This document shows positions 27,455 to 35,156 of a stretch of 64,000 nt of DNA, piece by piece. The position numbers and the translations under genes are program-made. The notes below the pieces were generated by a model. It saw only the letters and a program-made list of their open reading frames with translations, was not told the origin of the DNA and did no database searches. The stretch lies in NCBI GenBank assembly GCA_937996235.1, contig CALKVK010000017.1:62001-126000 (forward strand), in the 5' to 3' direction. The stretch comes from an uncultured bacterium (GTDB lineage: Bacteria > Planctomycetota > JAJSAM01 > JAJVHW01). The first letter of the stretch is position 1, and each line of letters opens with the position of its first letter.

Positions 27455-28951
27455 TCAGCCGCCCCAGCGCCGCACGTACTCGCGCAGGCGCAGCTTGCGC
27501 GCGGCGTTGTCGGAGCTCATGTAGCGCACGGTGCCGTAGACGGGCCGCTCCGGCGCCCACGGGCGGTCGTGGCGCCCGAACGTCCAGAGGATCCCGCCGT
27601 ACGAGTTCGGGTCGCGGCCGTCGAGCGCGTAGCGGTTGTTCAGGTGGACGAGGATGCGCAGCGCCTCCGCGGGGCTCGCCGTCCACTCGAGCACCTTCTT
27701 GCCCCAGAGCATGCGCAGGTAGTTGTGCATCGCGCCCGACTCGCGCAGCTCGCGCTGCGCGGCGTTCCAGAGCGGGTCGTGGGTCCGCGCGGCGTCGAGC
27801 GTCGCCTCGTCGTAGAGCGGGCTGCGCACGTCGCCCGCGTGCGCGTCGAGCGTGCGCCGCGCCCAGTCGGGCAGCGAGTCGAGCGTGTCGTACGCGTCGG
27901 GCCGCAGGAACGCCGTGTGGAAGCAGAGCTCGCGCCACGTCACGACCTGGTCGAGGAAGCCCTCGCCCGCGGCCGACATGCCCCACCAGCCCTCGCGGCT
28001 GCCCGTGACGGAGTTCGCGAGCCGCTCCGGCAACCAGTTCTCGACGTCCGCGACGCCGCGCAACACCTCGTGCGTGCCCACGTGCCCGAAGTGCAGGTAC
28101 GGCGAGAGCCCGCTCGTCGCACCGTCGTCCGGATGGTTGCGCTCCGCATACGACGCGAACGGCCCGGAGAGGAACGCGTCCAGGCGCGCCGCGGCCGCGC
28201 GCGCGCCGCCCGGCGTCGCCGGGCACGGGGCGACGTCGTGGTCGATCGGCAGGTGCGCGAGTCCGCCCGGAGCGAGCAGCGCGTCGAGGTCCGCGGCGGG
28301 CCAGCGGCGGCGGAGCGCGTCGCGGACGACGGCGCCGCGTGCGAGGCGCAGCCCCGCGACGCCGTCCGGTCGCGGCGCCGCGGCGAGGTGCTCGGGCAGC
28401 GCGCGCTGCATGTGGCGGCGCAGGTCCACGGCGCGGTCGAAGCGGCGCGGGCGTCCGTCCACCTGCGGCAGCGCGCGGAGCGGCAGCAGGCCGACGCCGT
28501 CCACGCGGCCGATGCGCACGTCGAGCCGGCGCGCCGCCGCGGCCTGCATCCGCGGCAGGAAGAAGCACGGGAACTCGTCGGTGACGACCGCGCACGCGTC
28601 GGCGGCGAGGGCTTCGAGGAGCCCGCGCCCCGCGCCCGGCGTCGGCTCGACGTAGGGCAGGTACGTGACCGGCGTGCCGGCGAAGGCGTCGCGGTTGTCG
28701 CGCATGCCCTCGATCACGAAGCGGTGCAGGCGGTCGCTCGCCCAGCGGTAGCCCGCGCGCAGCGGCTCGAAGACGAGCAGCGGCCGCCCCAGCTCGAGGG
28801 CGATGTCGGCGGCGAGGTCGAGGGCGAAGTTCGACGTCGAGCGGCGGTACGCCGTCATCCAGTAGAGGACGATGCGTCGCTCGGGGCGGAGCGGCTGCTC
28901 GTTCAGCGCGCGCGCGCGGATCTCCGGCACGCTGCGCAGGGCCGTGGGCAT
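27455..28951 (-). CDS. phr: Class II deoxyribodipyrimidine photolyase
   Basis: The product is 498 aa. The N-terminal photolyase domain opens VLYWMTAYRRSTSNFAL, and the C-terminal FAD-binding domain carries SGAMHNYLRMLWGKK and DPNSYGGILWTFGRHDRPW, both class II hallmarks, as in eukaryotic and some bacterial CPD photolyases. It splits cyclobutane pyrimidine dimers using blue or near-UV light. The ATG at 28951 begins close to the usual N-terminus; the frame is open further upstream but without a homologous sequence. The next gene downstream is the B12-binding MerR regulator, so light-dependent control is likely. Confidence 0.93.
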   Translation of the reverse strand: MPTALRSVPEIRARALNEQPLRPERRIVLYWMTAYRRSTSNFALDLAADIALELGRPLLVFEPLRAGYRWASDRLHRFVIEGMRDNRDAFAGTPVTYLPYVEPTPGAGRGLLEALAADACAVVTDEFPCFFLPRMQAAAARRLDVRIGRVDGVGLLPLRALPQVDGRPRRFDRAVDLRRHMQRALPEHLAAAPRPDGVAGLRLARGAVVRDALRRRWPAADLDALLAPGGLAHLPIDHDVAPCPATPGGARAAAARLDAFLSGPFASYAERNHPDDGATSGLSPYLHFGHVGTHEVLRGVADVENWLPERLANSVTGSREGWWGMSAAGEGFLDQVVTWRELCFHTAFLRPDAYDTLDSLPDWARRTLDAHAGDVRSPLYDEATLDAARTHDPLWNAAQRELRESGAMHNYLRMLWGKKVLEWTASPAEALRILVHLNNRYALDGRDPNSYGGILWTFGRHDRPWAPERPVYGTVRYMSSDNAARKLRLREYVRRWGG

Positions 28952-29139
28952 GCGACGGGAACGCGGCCGAACCGCGGCGTCTTCCGCGCAGTTCCGACGT
29001 GCCCACGCCGTGGGCGCGCGCGCCGGGACCCGTCGATCGCCTACGATCAGGCCGCCGCGCCGCGGCGGCGCCAGGCGGCACGGGGCGCCGGAAGCGCGGG
29101 CAGCGCAGGAAGCGTCGCGAAGCGTCGGAGGGAGAGGAC

Positions 29140-30456
29140 ATGCACCGCACACTCGCCGCCGTCGCGCTCGCCGTGCTCGTGGCGGCGCCCGCGACCGTCG
29201 TTCCCGTCGCTTCCGCGCGCGCGGCGCCGCTCTCGGGCGCCGAGACGAAGAAGGTCGGCGACGCCTTCCGCAGCTACCTGCGCGAGCGCGACGCGAAGGC
29301 GCGCGACAAGCTGTGGAAGTCGGTCGAGAAGCTCGCCGCGAAGCTCGCGCCCGCGGAGCTCGAGGAACTGATCCGCGCCGCCGTCCCGGGCGACGAGTGG
29401 GACGGCGGCTACACCGACGCCGTCGAGTTCACGTCGGCGGGGGAGACGTGGACGTACTCGGCGGTGCTGCCGAAGAAGCGGCCGAAGGAACTGCTGCCGC
29501 TCGTCCTCGACATCGGCCACGGCTCGTGGAAGGACAACGACGCGGAGGCGCGCGAGGAGGGCATGCGCACGTGGCTGCGCGTCGCCGGCGCCCAGGACGC
29601 CGTCGTCTACGTCCGCACGCGCGTGATCGACCGGCTCTCGACCGACGGACGCTACGACGCGTGGGTCGTGCCGCCGCGGCGCGACGGCGACGGCCCGAAC
29701 ATGGACACGCTCGCGTCGATCGTGATGGACGCCGTCCGCGACGCGTGCCTGCGCTATCCCGTGGACCCCGACCACGTGTACGTCCAGGGCATCTCGCAGA
29801 CCGGCTTCTGGACGTGGTGGCTCGCGACGTACGCGCCCGACCGCTGGGCCGCGGCGGCGCCCGTCGGCGCGGTGACGTGGCACGTGCGGCCGAACATCGT
29901 GAACGCCGTGCGCGTGCCCGTCTACGTGCTGCACGGCACGAACGACCCGACGTGCAGGTTCGAGGAGGCGGACAGCGCCGTGAAGGCGCTGCGCGAGCTC
30001 GGCGGCGACGTGGACTTCCGGCCGACCGATGGCGGCGGGCACATGGACGGCGTGTTCGTGCGCTTCGGCGAGATCTGGCCGGAGATGCGGAAGCGTCGGC
30101 GCGACGCGTACCCGAAGCAGTTCGAGCGGCGGCTCGTCAGCGGCGCGCGTCCCGACGCGTTCTGGTTGCGCGCCGAGGGCGTCGCCGCCAAGGGCTTCAA
30201 CCCGTGGGCGCCGCCGTGTCGCGTGGCGGGGACGATCGACGGGCAGACGCTGCGCGTCGAGGCGTCGGGCTGCGAGCGCGTGGTGGTGCTCGTCGCGACG
30301 GGCATGGTGGACGTCGCGGAGCCGGTGACGATCGTCCTGAACGGGAAGAAGAAGTGGTCGGGCCGCCTCGAGCCCGACGCACGCGCGGCGCTCGACGTCG
30401 CCCGCGAACGCGGCGACGCCGCCCCCTTCTGCACCGCCGTCCCCCTCGACCTCTGA
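29140..30456 (+). CDS. Exported alpha/beta hydrolase (esterase/PHB-depolymerase-like)
   Basis: The product is 438 aa. It has a signal peptide of about 29 residues and a helical N-terminal region. The alpha/beta hydrolase core (~100-330) has the nucleophile elbow GISQTGFW, an acid in HGTNDPT and a His in GGGHMDG. A beta-sandwich C-terminal domain with VRVEASG-type strands (near 370-420) resembles carbohydrate- or substrate-binding modules. The phrase VYVQGISQTGFWTWWLA is near that of feruloyl-esterase and PHB-depolymerase-like enzymes; the substrate is unknown. The ATG at 29140 has an excellent GGAGGGAGAGG site, and a TACGAT -10-like element lies ~95 nt upstream. Confidence 0.78.
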   Translation: MHRTLAAVALAVLVAAPATVVPVASARAAPLSGAETKKVGDAFRSYLRERDAKARDKLWKSVEKLAAKLAPAELEELIRAAVPGDEWDGGYTDAVEFTSAGETWTYSAVLPKKRPKELLPLVLDIGHGSWKDNDAEAREEGMRTWLRVAGAQDAVVYVRTRVIDRLSTDGRYDAWVVPPRRDGDGPNMDTLASIVMDAVRDACLRYPVDPDHVYVQGISQTGFWTWWLATYAPDRWAAAAPVGAVTWHVRPNIVNAVRVPVYVLHGTNDPTCRFEEADSAVKALRELGGDVDFRPTDGGGHMDGVFVRFGEIWPEMRKRRRDAYPKQFERRLVSGARPDAFWLRAEGVAAKGFNPWAPPCRVAGTIDGQTLRVEASGCERVVVLVATGMVDVAEPVTIVLNGKKKWSGRLEPDARAALDVARERGDAAPFCTAVPLDL

Positions 30457-30460
30457 CTCC

Positions 30461-30683
30461 CCACGCAACGAACCGGGACGGTCCTGGAAACTCACCCCAC
30501 GCAAGAAACCCCCGGAATCGGGGACGGTCCTGGGAAGTTGCGCTACGCAAGAAACCCGCCCCGACGGGGACACTCCTGGACCGCGTCCGTCCGGCCCGAG
30601 CCGCGTCGCCGAGGTCTGTCCCCCGCATCCGCAGGAAGTTGCGCCACGCAAGTTCCGAGGACCGTCCCCAGTTCGTTGCGTGG
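30461..30683. repeat. Intergenic inverted repeat cluster A (GGGGACGGTCCT family)
   Basis: The outer copies (30461-30487 and 30656-30683) are inverted, with CCACGCAACGAAC ends and one 1-nt gap. Between them lie GGGGACGGTCCT (30520-30531), the variant GGGGACACTCCT (30566-30577) and an inverted AGGTCTGTCCCC, joined by AAGTTGCG and CNACGCAAG linkers. It fills the gap between the hydrolase and the ABC ATPase. Confidence 0.85.
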
Positions 30684-30742
30684 TGCTGACGGCGGACGCG
30701 GGATTTCGTCGCGATCTCGTGCGCAGCCCCGAGAACGGCGGC

Positions 30743-31657
30743 GTGTCCGCGTCCGCCGCGCCGCCGGTCGTCGTGCTCGACGGAGTCGAGAAGCGCTTCG
30801 GCGACCTCGTCGCCGTGGGCGGCGTCTCGCTCGCGATCCCGCGCGGCACGTGCTACGCGCTGCTCGGCCCGAACGGCGCGGGCAAGTCGACGTTGTCGCG
30901 CATCATCGCGGGCACCGCGCCGCGTGACGGGGGCAGCGTGTCCGTCTTCGGGATGGATCCGTGGCGCGAACAGGTGCGCGTCAAGACGCGGCTCGGCGTC
31001 GTCGCGCAGGAGGACGGCCTCGACGAGGAGCTCGACGTGCAGCACAACCTGCACGTGTACGGCGGCTTCTTCGGGCTGCGCGGGCCCGAGCTCCACGCGC
31101 GTGCGGCCGCGCTGCTCGCGTTCATGGAGCTCGGCGGCCGCGAGGCGACGCGCGTCGTCGCGCTCTCCGGCGGCATGCGGCGGCGCCTCGCCATCGCGCG
31201 CGGGCTGCTGAACGATCCCGAGCTGCTGATCCTGGACGAGCCGACGACGGGCCTCGACCCGCAGGTGCGCCACGCGATCTGGGCGGTGCTGCGCCGCCTG
31301 CGCGGCGAGGGCCTGACCATCCTCCTGACGACGCACTACATGGAAGAGGCCGCGCAGCTCGCGGACGTCGTCGGCGTGCTGCACCGCGGCCGGCTCGTCG
31401 CGTCCGACGCGCCCGACGCGCTCGTGCGCGCGCACCTGCCGTCGCACGTCGTCGAGACGGAGGCGCAGGACGTCGCGGCGGCACCGCCGGAGGGTGCCAT
31501 CGCCGAGCGCTACGGCGACCGGCTGTTCGTGTTCCACGACGACCAGGAGACGCTCCTGCGCTGGGCGGCACGGCATGCCTCCGGGCGCACGCTGGCGCGG
31601 GCGACGTCGCTCGAGGACGTGTTCCTGAAGCTGACGGGGAAGGCGCTCGATGGCTGA
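30743..31657 (+). CDS. ABC transporter ATP-binding protein (NodI/DrrA-type)
   Basis: The product is 304 aa. It has Walker A GPNGAGKST, the Q-loop at VVAQEDGLDEELDV, signature LSGGMRRR and Walker B LLILDEPTTGLD, then a C-terminal domain ending LEDVFLKLTGKAL as in NodI and DrrA-like exporters. It powers the permease encoded by the next gene, with which it overlaps by 8 bp. The exported molecule is unknown. The GTG at 30743 lies 20 nt before the first conserved strand. Earlier GTGs at 30719 and 30680 are possible, but the latter falls within repeat cluster A. Confidence 0.9.
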   Translation: MSASAAPPVVVLDGVEKRFGDLVAVGGVSLAIPRGTCYALLGPNGAGKSTLSRIIAGTAPRDGGSVSVFGMDPWREQVRVKTRLGVVAQEDGLDEELDVQHNLHVYGGFFGLRGPELHARAAALLAFMELGGREATRVVALSGGMRRRLAIARGLLNDPELLILDEPTTGLDPQVRHAIWAVLRRLRGEGLTILLTTHYMEEAAQLADVVGVLHRGRLVASDAPDALVRAHLPSHVVETEAQDVAAAPPEGAIAERYGDRLFVFHDDQETLLRWAARHASGRTLARATSLEDVFLKLTGKALDG

Positions 31658-32462
31658 GGTGCCCGCGCGCCGCGCACCGCCGCCGCCGCCCTCGACCGCG
31701 ACGCGTGTCGCGGCCGTGTGGCGACGGCACGCGCGCGTGTACGCCGACAGCTTCGTCGCCAACGCGACGCCGGCCGTGCTCGAGCCTCTGTTCCTGCTGC
31801 TCGCGGTGGGCGTGGGCGTCGGTCGTTACATCGACGCGGAGTTCAACGGGCTGCCGTACCGCGAGTTCATGGCGGCGGGCATCCTCGGCATGACGGCCGT
31901 CTACACCGCCGCGTTCGAATCGACGCACGCGACCTTCGTCCGCATGCGCTATCAGCGCGCGTACGACTCGATGCTGAACTCGCCGCTGACGACGCGCGAC
32001 GTGTTCGTGGGCGAGATCCTGTGGTGTGCGTCGAAGGGGCTCTTCTACACGGCGATCGTCGCGACGGTGCTCGCGGTCGCGGGCGCGATCTCGTCGCCGT
32101 GGGCGCTGCTCGCACCCGTCGCCGGGTTCGTGACGGCGCTGGCGTTCGCCGGGCTCGGCTTCCTCTTCACGTCGTTCGTCACGAACATCACGCAGTTCCA
32201 GTTCTTCTTCACGGCCGGGCTGACGCCGATGGTCTTCTTCTCCGGTCTCATGTTCCCCGTGCAGGAGCTGCCGCACGGTCTGCGCGAGGTGGCGTACGCG
32301 ACGCCGATGTTCCACGTCATCGAGACGTTCCGCCTGCTCGTCTCGGGACCGTCGCACGCGAGCGTCCCGTGGGCGTGGGCGTGCCCGTTCGTCGTCGTCG
32401 CCCTCGCTGTCGCGTTCGCCGCCGCCGGCGTCCGCCGCATGCAGAGCCGCCTGCTCCGCTGA
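31650..32462 (+). CDS. ABC-2 type permease (NodJ-like)
   Basis: The product is 270 aa with six transmembrane segments. The conserved ABC-2 region reads YDSMLNSPLTTRDVFVGEILW, and the end is FFSGLMFPVQELPHGLREVAYATPMFHVIETFR, the NodJ/DrrB type. It forms the membrane part of the exporter with the preceding ATPase and starts 8 bp inside that gene. A Pro-rich N-terminal tail precedes TM1. NodIJ-like pairs export lipo-oligosaccharides, polysaccharides or drugs. Confidence 0.9.
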   Translation: MAEVPARRAPPPPPSTATRVAAVWRRHARVYADSFVANATPAVLEPLFLLLAVGVGVGRYIDAEFNGLPYREFMAAGILGMTAVYTAAFESTHATFVRMRYQRAYDSMLNSPLTTRDVFVGEILWCASKGLFYTAIVATVLAVAGAISSPWALLAPVAGFVTALAFAGLGFLFTSFVTNITQFQFFFTAGLTPMVFFSGLMFPVQELPHGLREVAYATPMFHVIETFRLLVSGPSHASVPWAWACPFVVVALAVAFAAAGVRRMQSRLLR

Positions 32463-32775
32463 CGGACGCGCGCCCGTCGCCGTCTCCGCCGCAACCAGTC
32501 GTTCCGAAGGGGACGGTCCTCGCCCAGGCTCGGGTGCGAAGTTCTCGTCGCGTTGGGGACACTCCTCAGGCTCGGCCCGTCGCGCGCTCGCCCGTTGTCG
32601 TCGGCGCGCGCCGCAGGCTCGTTCTGCACGCGGGCGGAGGACCGTCCCCTTCGGAACGGGAGCTTGCGTCTCGAGGCTGGGCGAGGACCGTCCCCTTCGG
32701 AACGGGAACCTGCGGTGTGAGCCTGCGTGAGGACCGTCCCCGACGCAACGGGGAGGCGGGACGCGGGGTGGCGGT
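32463..32775. other. Intergenic region holding repeat cluster B
   Basis: This 313-bp gap lies between the convergent permease and NUDIX genes. Nearly all of it is the repeat cluster described next; there is no gene. Confidence 0.7.
32501..32752. repeat. Intergenic inverted repeat cluster B (same family)
   Basis: A perfect 22-bp inverted pair, 32501-32522 with 32682-32703, frames the cluster (GTTCCGAAGGGGACGGTCC...). Inside are GGGGACACTCCT at 32555-32566 and a second inverted copy at 32637-32660; another inverted AGGACCGTCCCC is at 32730-32741. The order, GGTCC copy outside and ACTCC copy inside, is the same as in clusters A and C. Confidence 0.85.
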
Positions 32776-33375
32776 TCAGGGGCCGGGGTCGAAGGCGGCG
32801 GCGGCGCGGACGAGGTCGCGCGTGATGATGCCCGTCAGCCCCCAGACGGTGTGGCGGCCGGAGTCGAAGTACGGGATCTGACGGAACCGCGCGCGCTCGT
32901 GGCGGGTGTCGCGGAAGGTCCAGCGCGGGCGCTCGAGCAGCGTGGGGAACGGGATCTCGAAGACCTCGGCGACCTCGCGCGCGTCCGGCTCGTAGATGCG
33001 CGGGCGGTCGAGGCGCGCGACGAACGGCGCGACGAGATACCCCGCGATGGACACGCGGTCGGGCAGCCGCGCGACCACGCGCAGCGCGTCCTCCGGCAGT
33101 CCGAGCTCCTCGCGCGTCTCGCGCAGCGCGCACGCGACGGCGTCCTCGTCGCCCTCGCGTGCGCCGCCGGGGAAACAGACCTGGCCGGCGTGCGCGGGCA
33201 GGTCGTCGCGGCGCAGGTTGTAGACGACGTGGTCCACGCCCTCGCGCTCGACGAGCACGACGAGCACCGCCGAGTCGCGCAGGTCGCGCTCGCTGCGCCA
33301 GTCGCGCGCGGGCGGGGCGAGCCGCTCGGCGAGGAGCGCGTCGGTCAGGAGGCGCGGCGGAGACGCTTCGGACAT
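32776..33375 (-). CDS. NUDIX hydrolase, CoA-pyrophosphatase type (NudL-like)
   Basis: The product is 199 aa. The Nudix box is complete (GGAREGDEDAVACALRETREELGL region, GX5EX7REUXEEXGU), preceded by NLRRDDLPAHAGQVCFPGG, the CoA-pyrophosphatase subfamily signature. It would cleave CoA and its derivatives to 4'-phosphopantetheine and ADP, or clean up other nucleotide diphosphates. I chose the ATG at 33375, just before the family's N-terminal helix; a CACGTT hexamer ends 6 nt upstream. Repeat clusters B and C lie on either side. Confidence 0.87.
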   Translation of the reverse strand: MSEASPPRLLTDALLAERLAPPARDWRSERDLRDSAVLVVLVEREGVDHVVYNLRRDDLPAHAGQVCFPGGAREGDEDAVACALRETREELGLPEDALRVVARLPDRVSIAGYLVAPFVARLDRPRIYEPDAREVAEVFEIPFPTLLERPRWTFRDTRHERARFRQIPYFDSGRHTVWGLTGIITRDLVRAAAAFDPGP

Positions 33376-33758
33376 CGCGACAACGTGACGCGGCGCGGCG
33401 CCGTCGGCCACTTCCTTCCGCGCCGAGAGGCGACGCTCCCGATCCCGCCCACACAAGTTCCGGGGACGGTCCTCGCAACTTGCGCCACGCAAGAAACTCC
33501 CGCCGTCGGGGACGGTCCTGACAACTCGCGTCACGCAAGAAACTCGCCGCGAGGGGGACACTCCTCAGCCCCGGCGGCACGGCACGGCACGGCATGCGCT
33601 CGCGCGGAGCCTCGTGCGGCAAGGCGCGTCGATGAGGAGTGTCCTCCGAAACCGGAGGAACTTGCGCTACGCAACTTCCGAGGACCGTCCCCGATTCCGT
33701 GGGTTCCTTGCGTAGCGCGAGTTGCGAGGACCGTCCCGGTTCGTTGTGTGGGCGGGGG
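33376..33758. other. Intergenic region holding repeat cluster C
   Basis: This 383-bp gap lies between the NUDIX start and the argH stop. About 80% is the repeat cluster listed next. The first ~65 bp would carry the NUDIX promoter. Confidence 0.7.
33444..33756. repeat. Intergenic inverted repeat cluster C (same family), near-symmetrical
   Basis: It begins CCCGCCCACACAA (33444-33456) and ends with the exact inverse (33744-33756). The left arm has three units (two GGGGACGGTCCT, then GGGGACACTCCT at 33554-33565). The right arm has the inverse three in mirror order (AGGAGTGTCCTC at 33635-33646, then two AGGACCGTCCC). Linkers are AACTTGCG/CNACGCAAG. The centre contains GGCAC repeats. It ends 2 bp before the argH stop codon and could act as its terminator. 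Confidence 0.88.
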
Positions 33759-35156
33759 TCAGCGGCGCGGCGTCAGGCGCCTGCGCCACGCCCGCACGGC
33801 CGCGCGGACGCGACGCGTCGCCGTGCCGCCGACGTGGTCGCGGCGGTCCACCGCGCGACGGAAGTCGAGCGCGCCCGCACAGCCCTCGAAGCGCGCGTCG
33901 AGGGCGGCGATCTCGGACGCGGACAGCGCCGAGAGGTCGCGGCCCCGTGCCTCGCACGCGCGCACCAGCTCACCGACGGCGTCGTGCGCGTGACGGAACG
34001 GGACGCCCTTCCCGACCAGGAAGTCCGCGAGCTCGGTCGCGAGCAGGTGCCCGCCCGCGAGCAGGCGCGCCGCCGCGTCGCCGCGGAACGTGCTGCCGCG
34101 CAGGGTGTCGGCGACGACGTCCGTCGACGCGACGACGGTGTCGCACGCGTCGAACACGCACTCCTTGTCCTCCTGCAGGTCGCGGTCGTACGTGAGCGGC
34201 AGGCCCTTCAGCGTCGTCAGGAGCGCGGTGAGGTGACCGATCACGCGCCCGGTCTTCCCGCGCGCGAGCTCCGCGCCGTCCGGGTTGCGCTTCTGCGGCA
34301 TGATCGACGAGCCCGTCGAGACCGAGTCGCCGAGCGCGAGCAGGCTCCACTCCGACGACGCCCACAGGCACACGTCCTCCGCGAGCCGCGAGACGTGCAC
34401 CGCGAGGATCGCCGCCGCGGCGAGCCACTCGGCCGCGAAGTCGCGGTCGGCGACGGTGTCCATCGAGTTCGCGGTGGGGCGCGCGAAGCCGAGCTCGCGC
34501 GCGACCGCAGCGCGGTCCACGTCGTACGGCACGCCGGTCGCCGCGCCGGAGCCGAGCGGGCACGCGTCCATGCGCCGCGCCTGGTCCGCGAAGCGGCCGC
34601 GGTCGCGCTCGAGCATCTCGACGTACGCGAGGAGCTGGTGCGACAGCAGCACCGGCTGCCCGCGCTGCAGGTGCGTGTACGCCGGGACGACGACGCCGAG
34701 CACGGTCTCCGCCTGCGAGACGAGCGCCTCCTGCAGCCCCGCGATGCTGCGGTCGACCTCGGCGGTCGCGTCGCGCAGCCACAGGCGGAACGCCGTCGCG
34801 ACCTGGTCGTTGCGGCTGCGCGCCGTGTGCACGCGCGCGCCGGCGTCGCCGATGCGCTCCGTCAGCGTGCGCTCGATCCACGAGTGGACGTCCTCGTCGT
34901 CGCCCGCGACGACCAGCGTGCCCGCGCCGATCTCGCGCCGCATGCGGTCGAGCTCGCGCACGATCTTCCGCGCGTCGCCGGCCGGGATGATCCCCTGCGC
35001 ACCGAGCATGCGCGCGTGCGCCGCGGACGCGACGAGGTCGTGCACGACGAGGCGCCGGTCGAAGTGCAGCGAGTCGCCGACGCGCCGCAGCGACGGCGCG
35101 GGTCCGCCCGCGAAGCGTCCGCCCCAGAGTCCGCGCTTCCCGCCCTTGCCGCTCAT
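33759..35156 (-). CDS. argH: Argininosuccinate lyase
   Basis: The product is 465 aa. It opens LWGGRFAGGPAP, the ArgH N-terminus, with HTARSRNDQVATAFRLW, and the superfamily signature GSSIMPQKRNPDGAEL containing the catalytic Ser loop. It splits argininosuccinate to arginine and fumarate. It is the last gene of the arginine operon; its ATG overlaps the stop of the M20 deacylase gene (ATGA). The C-terminus ends in a basic tail, and repeat cluster C follows at once. Confidence 0.95.
   Translation of the reverse strand: MSGKGGKRGLWGGRFAGGPAPSLRRVGDSLHFDRRLVVHDLVASAAHARMLGAQGIIPAGDARKIVRELDRMRREIGAGTLVVAGDDEDVHSWIERTLTERIGDAGARVHTARSRNDQVATAFRLWLRDATAEVDRSIAGLQEALVSQAETVLGVVVPAYTHLQRGQPVLLSHQLLAYVEMLERDRGRFADQARRMDACPLGSGAATGVPYDVDRAAVARELGFARPTANSMDTVADRDFAAEWLAAAAILAVHVSRLAEDVCLWASSEWSLLALGDSVSTGSSIMPQKRNPDGAELARGKTGRVIGHLTALLTTLKGLPLTYDRDLQEDKECVFDACDTVVASTDVVADTLRGSTFRGDAAARLLAGGHLLATELADFLVGKGVPFRHAHDAVGELVRACEARGRDLSALSASEIAALDARFEGCAGALDFRRAVDRRDHVGGTATRRVRAAVRAWRRRLTPRR

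Noticed and set aside
33575..33595. GGCAC microrepeat at the centre of cluster C
   Set aside because: Three or four units of simple sequence only; treated as part of the cluster and not as a separate feature or CRISPR.
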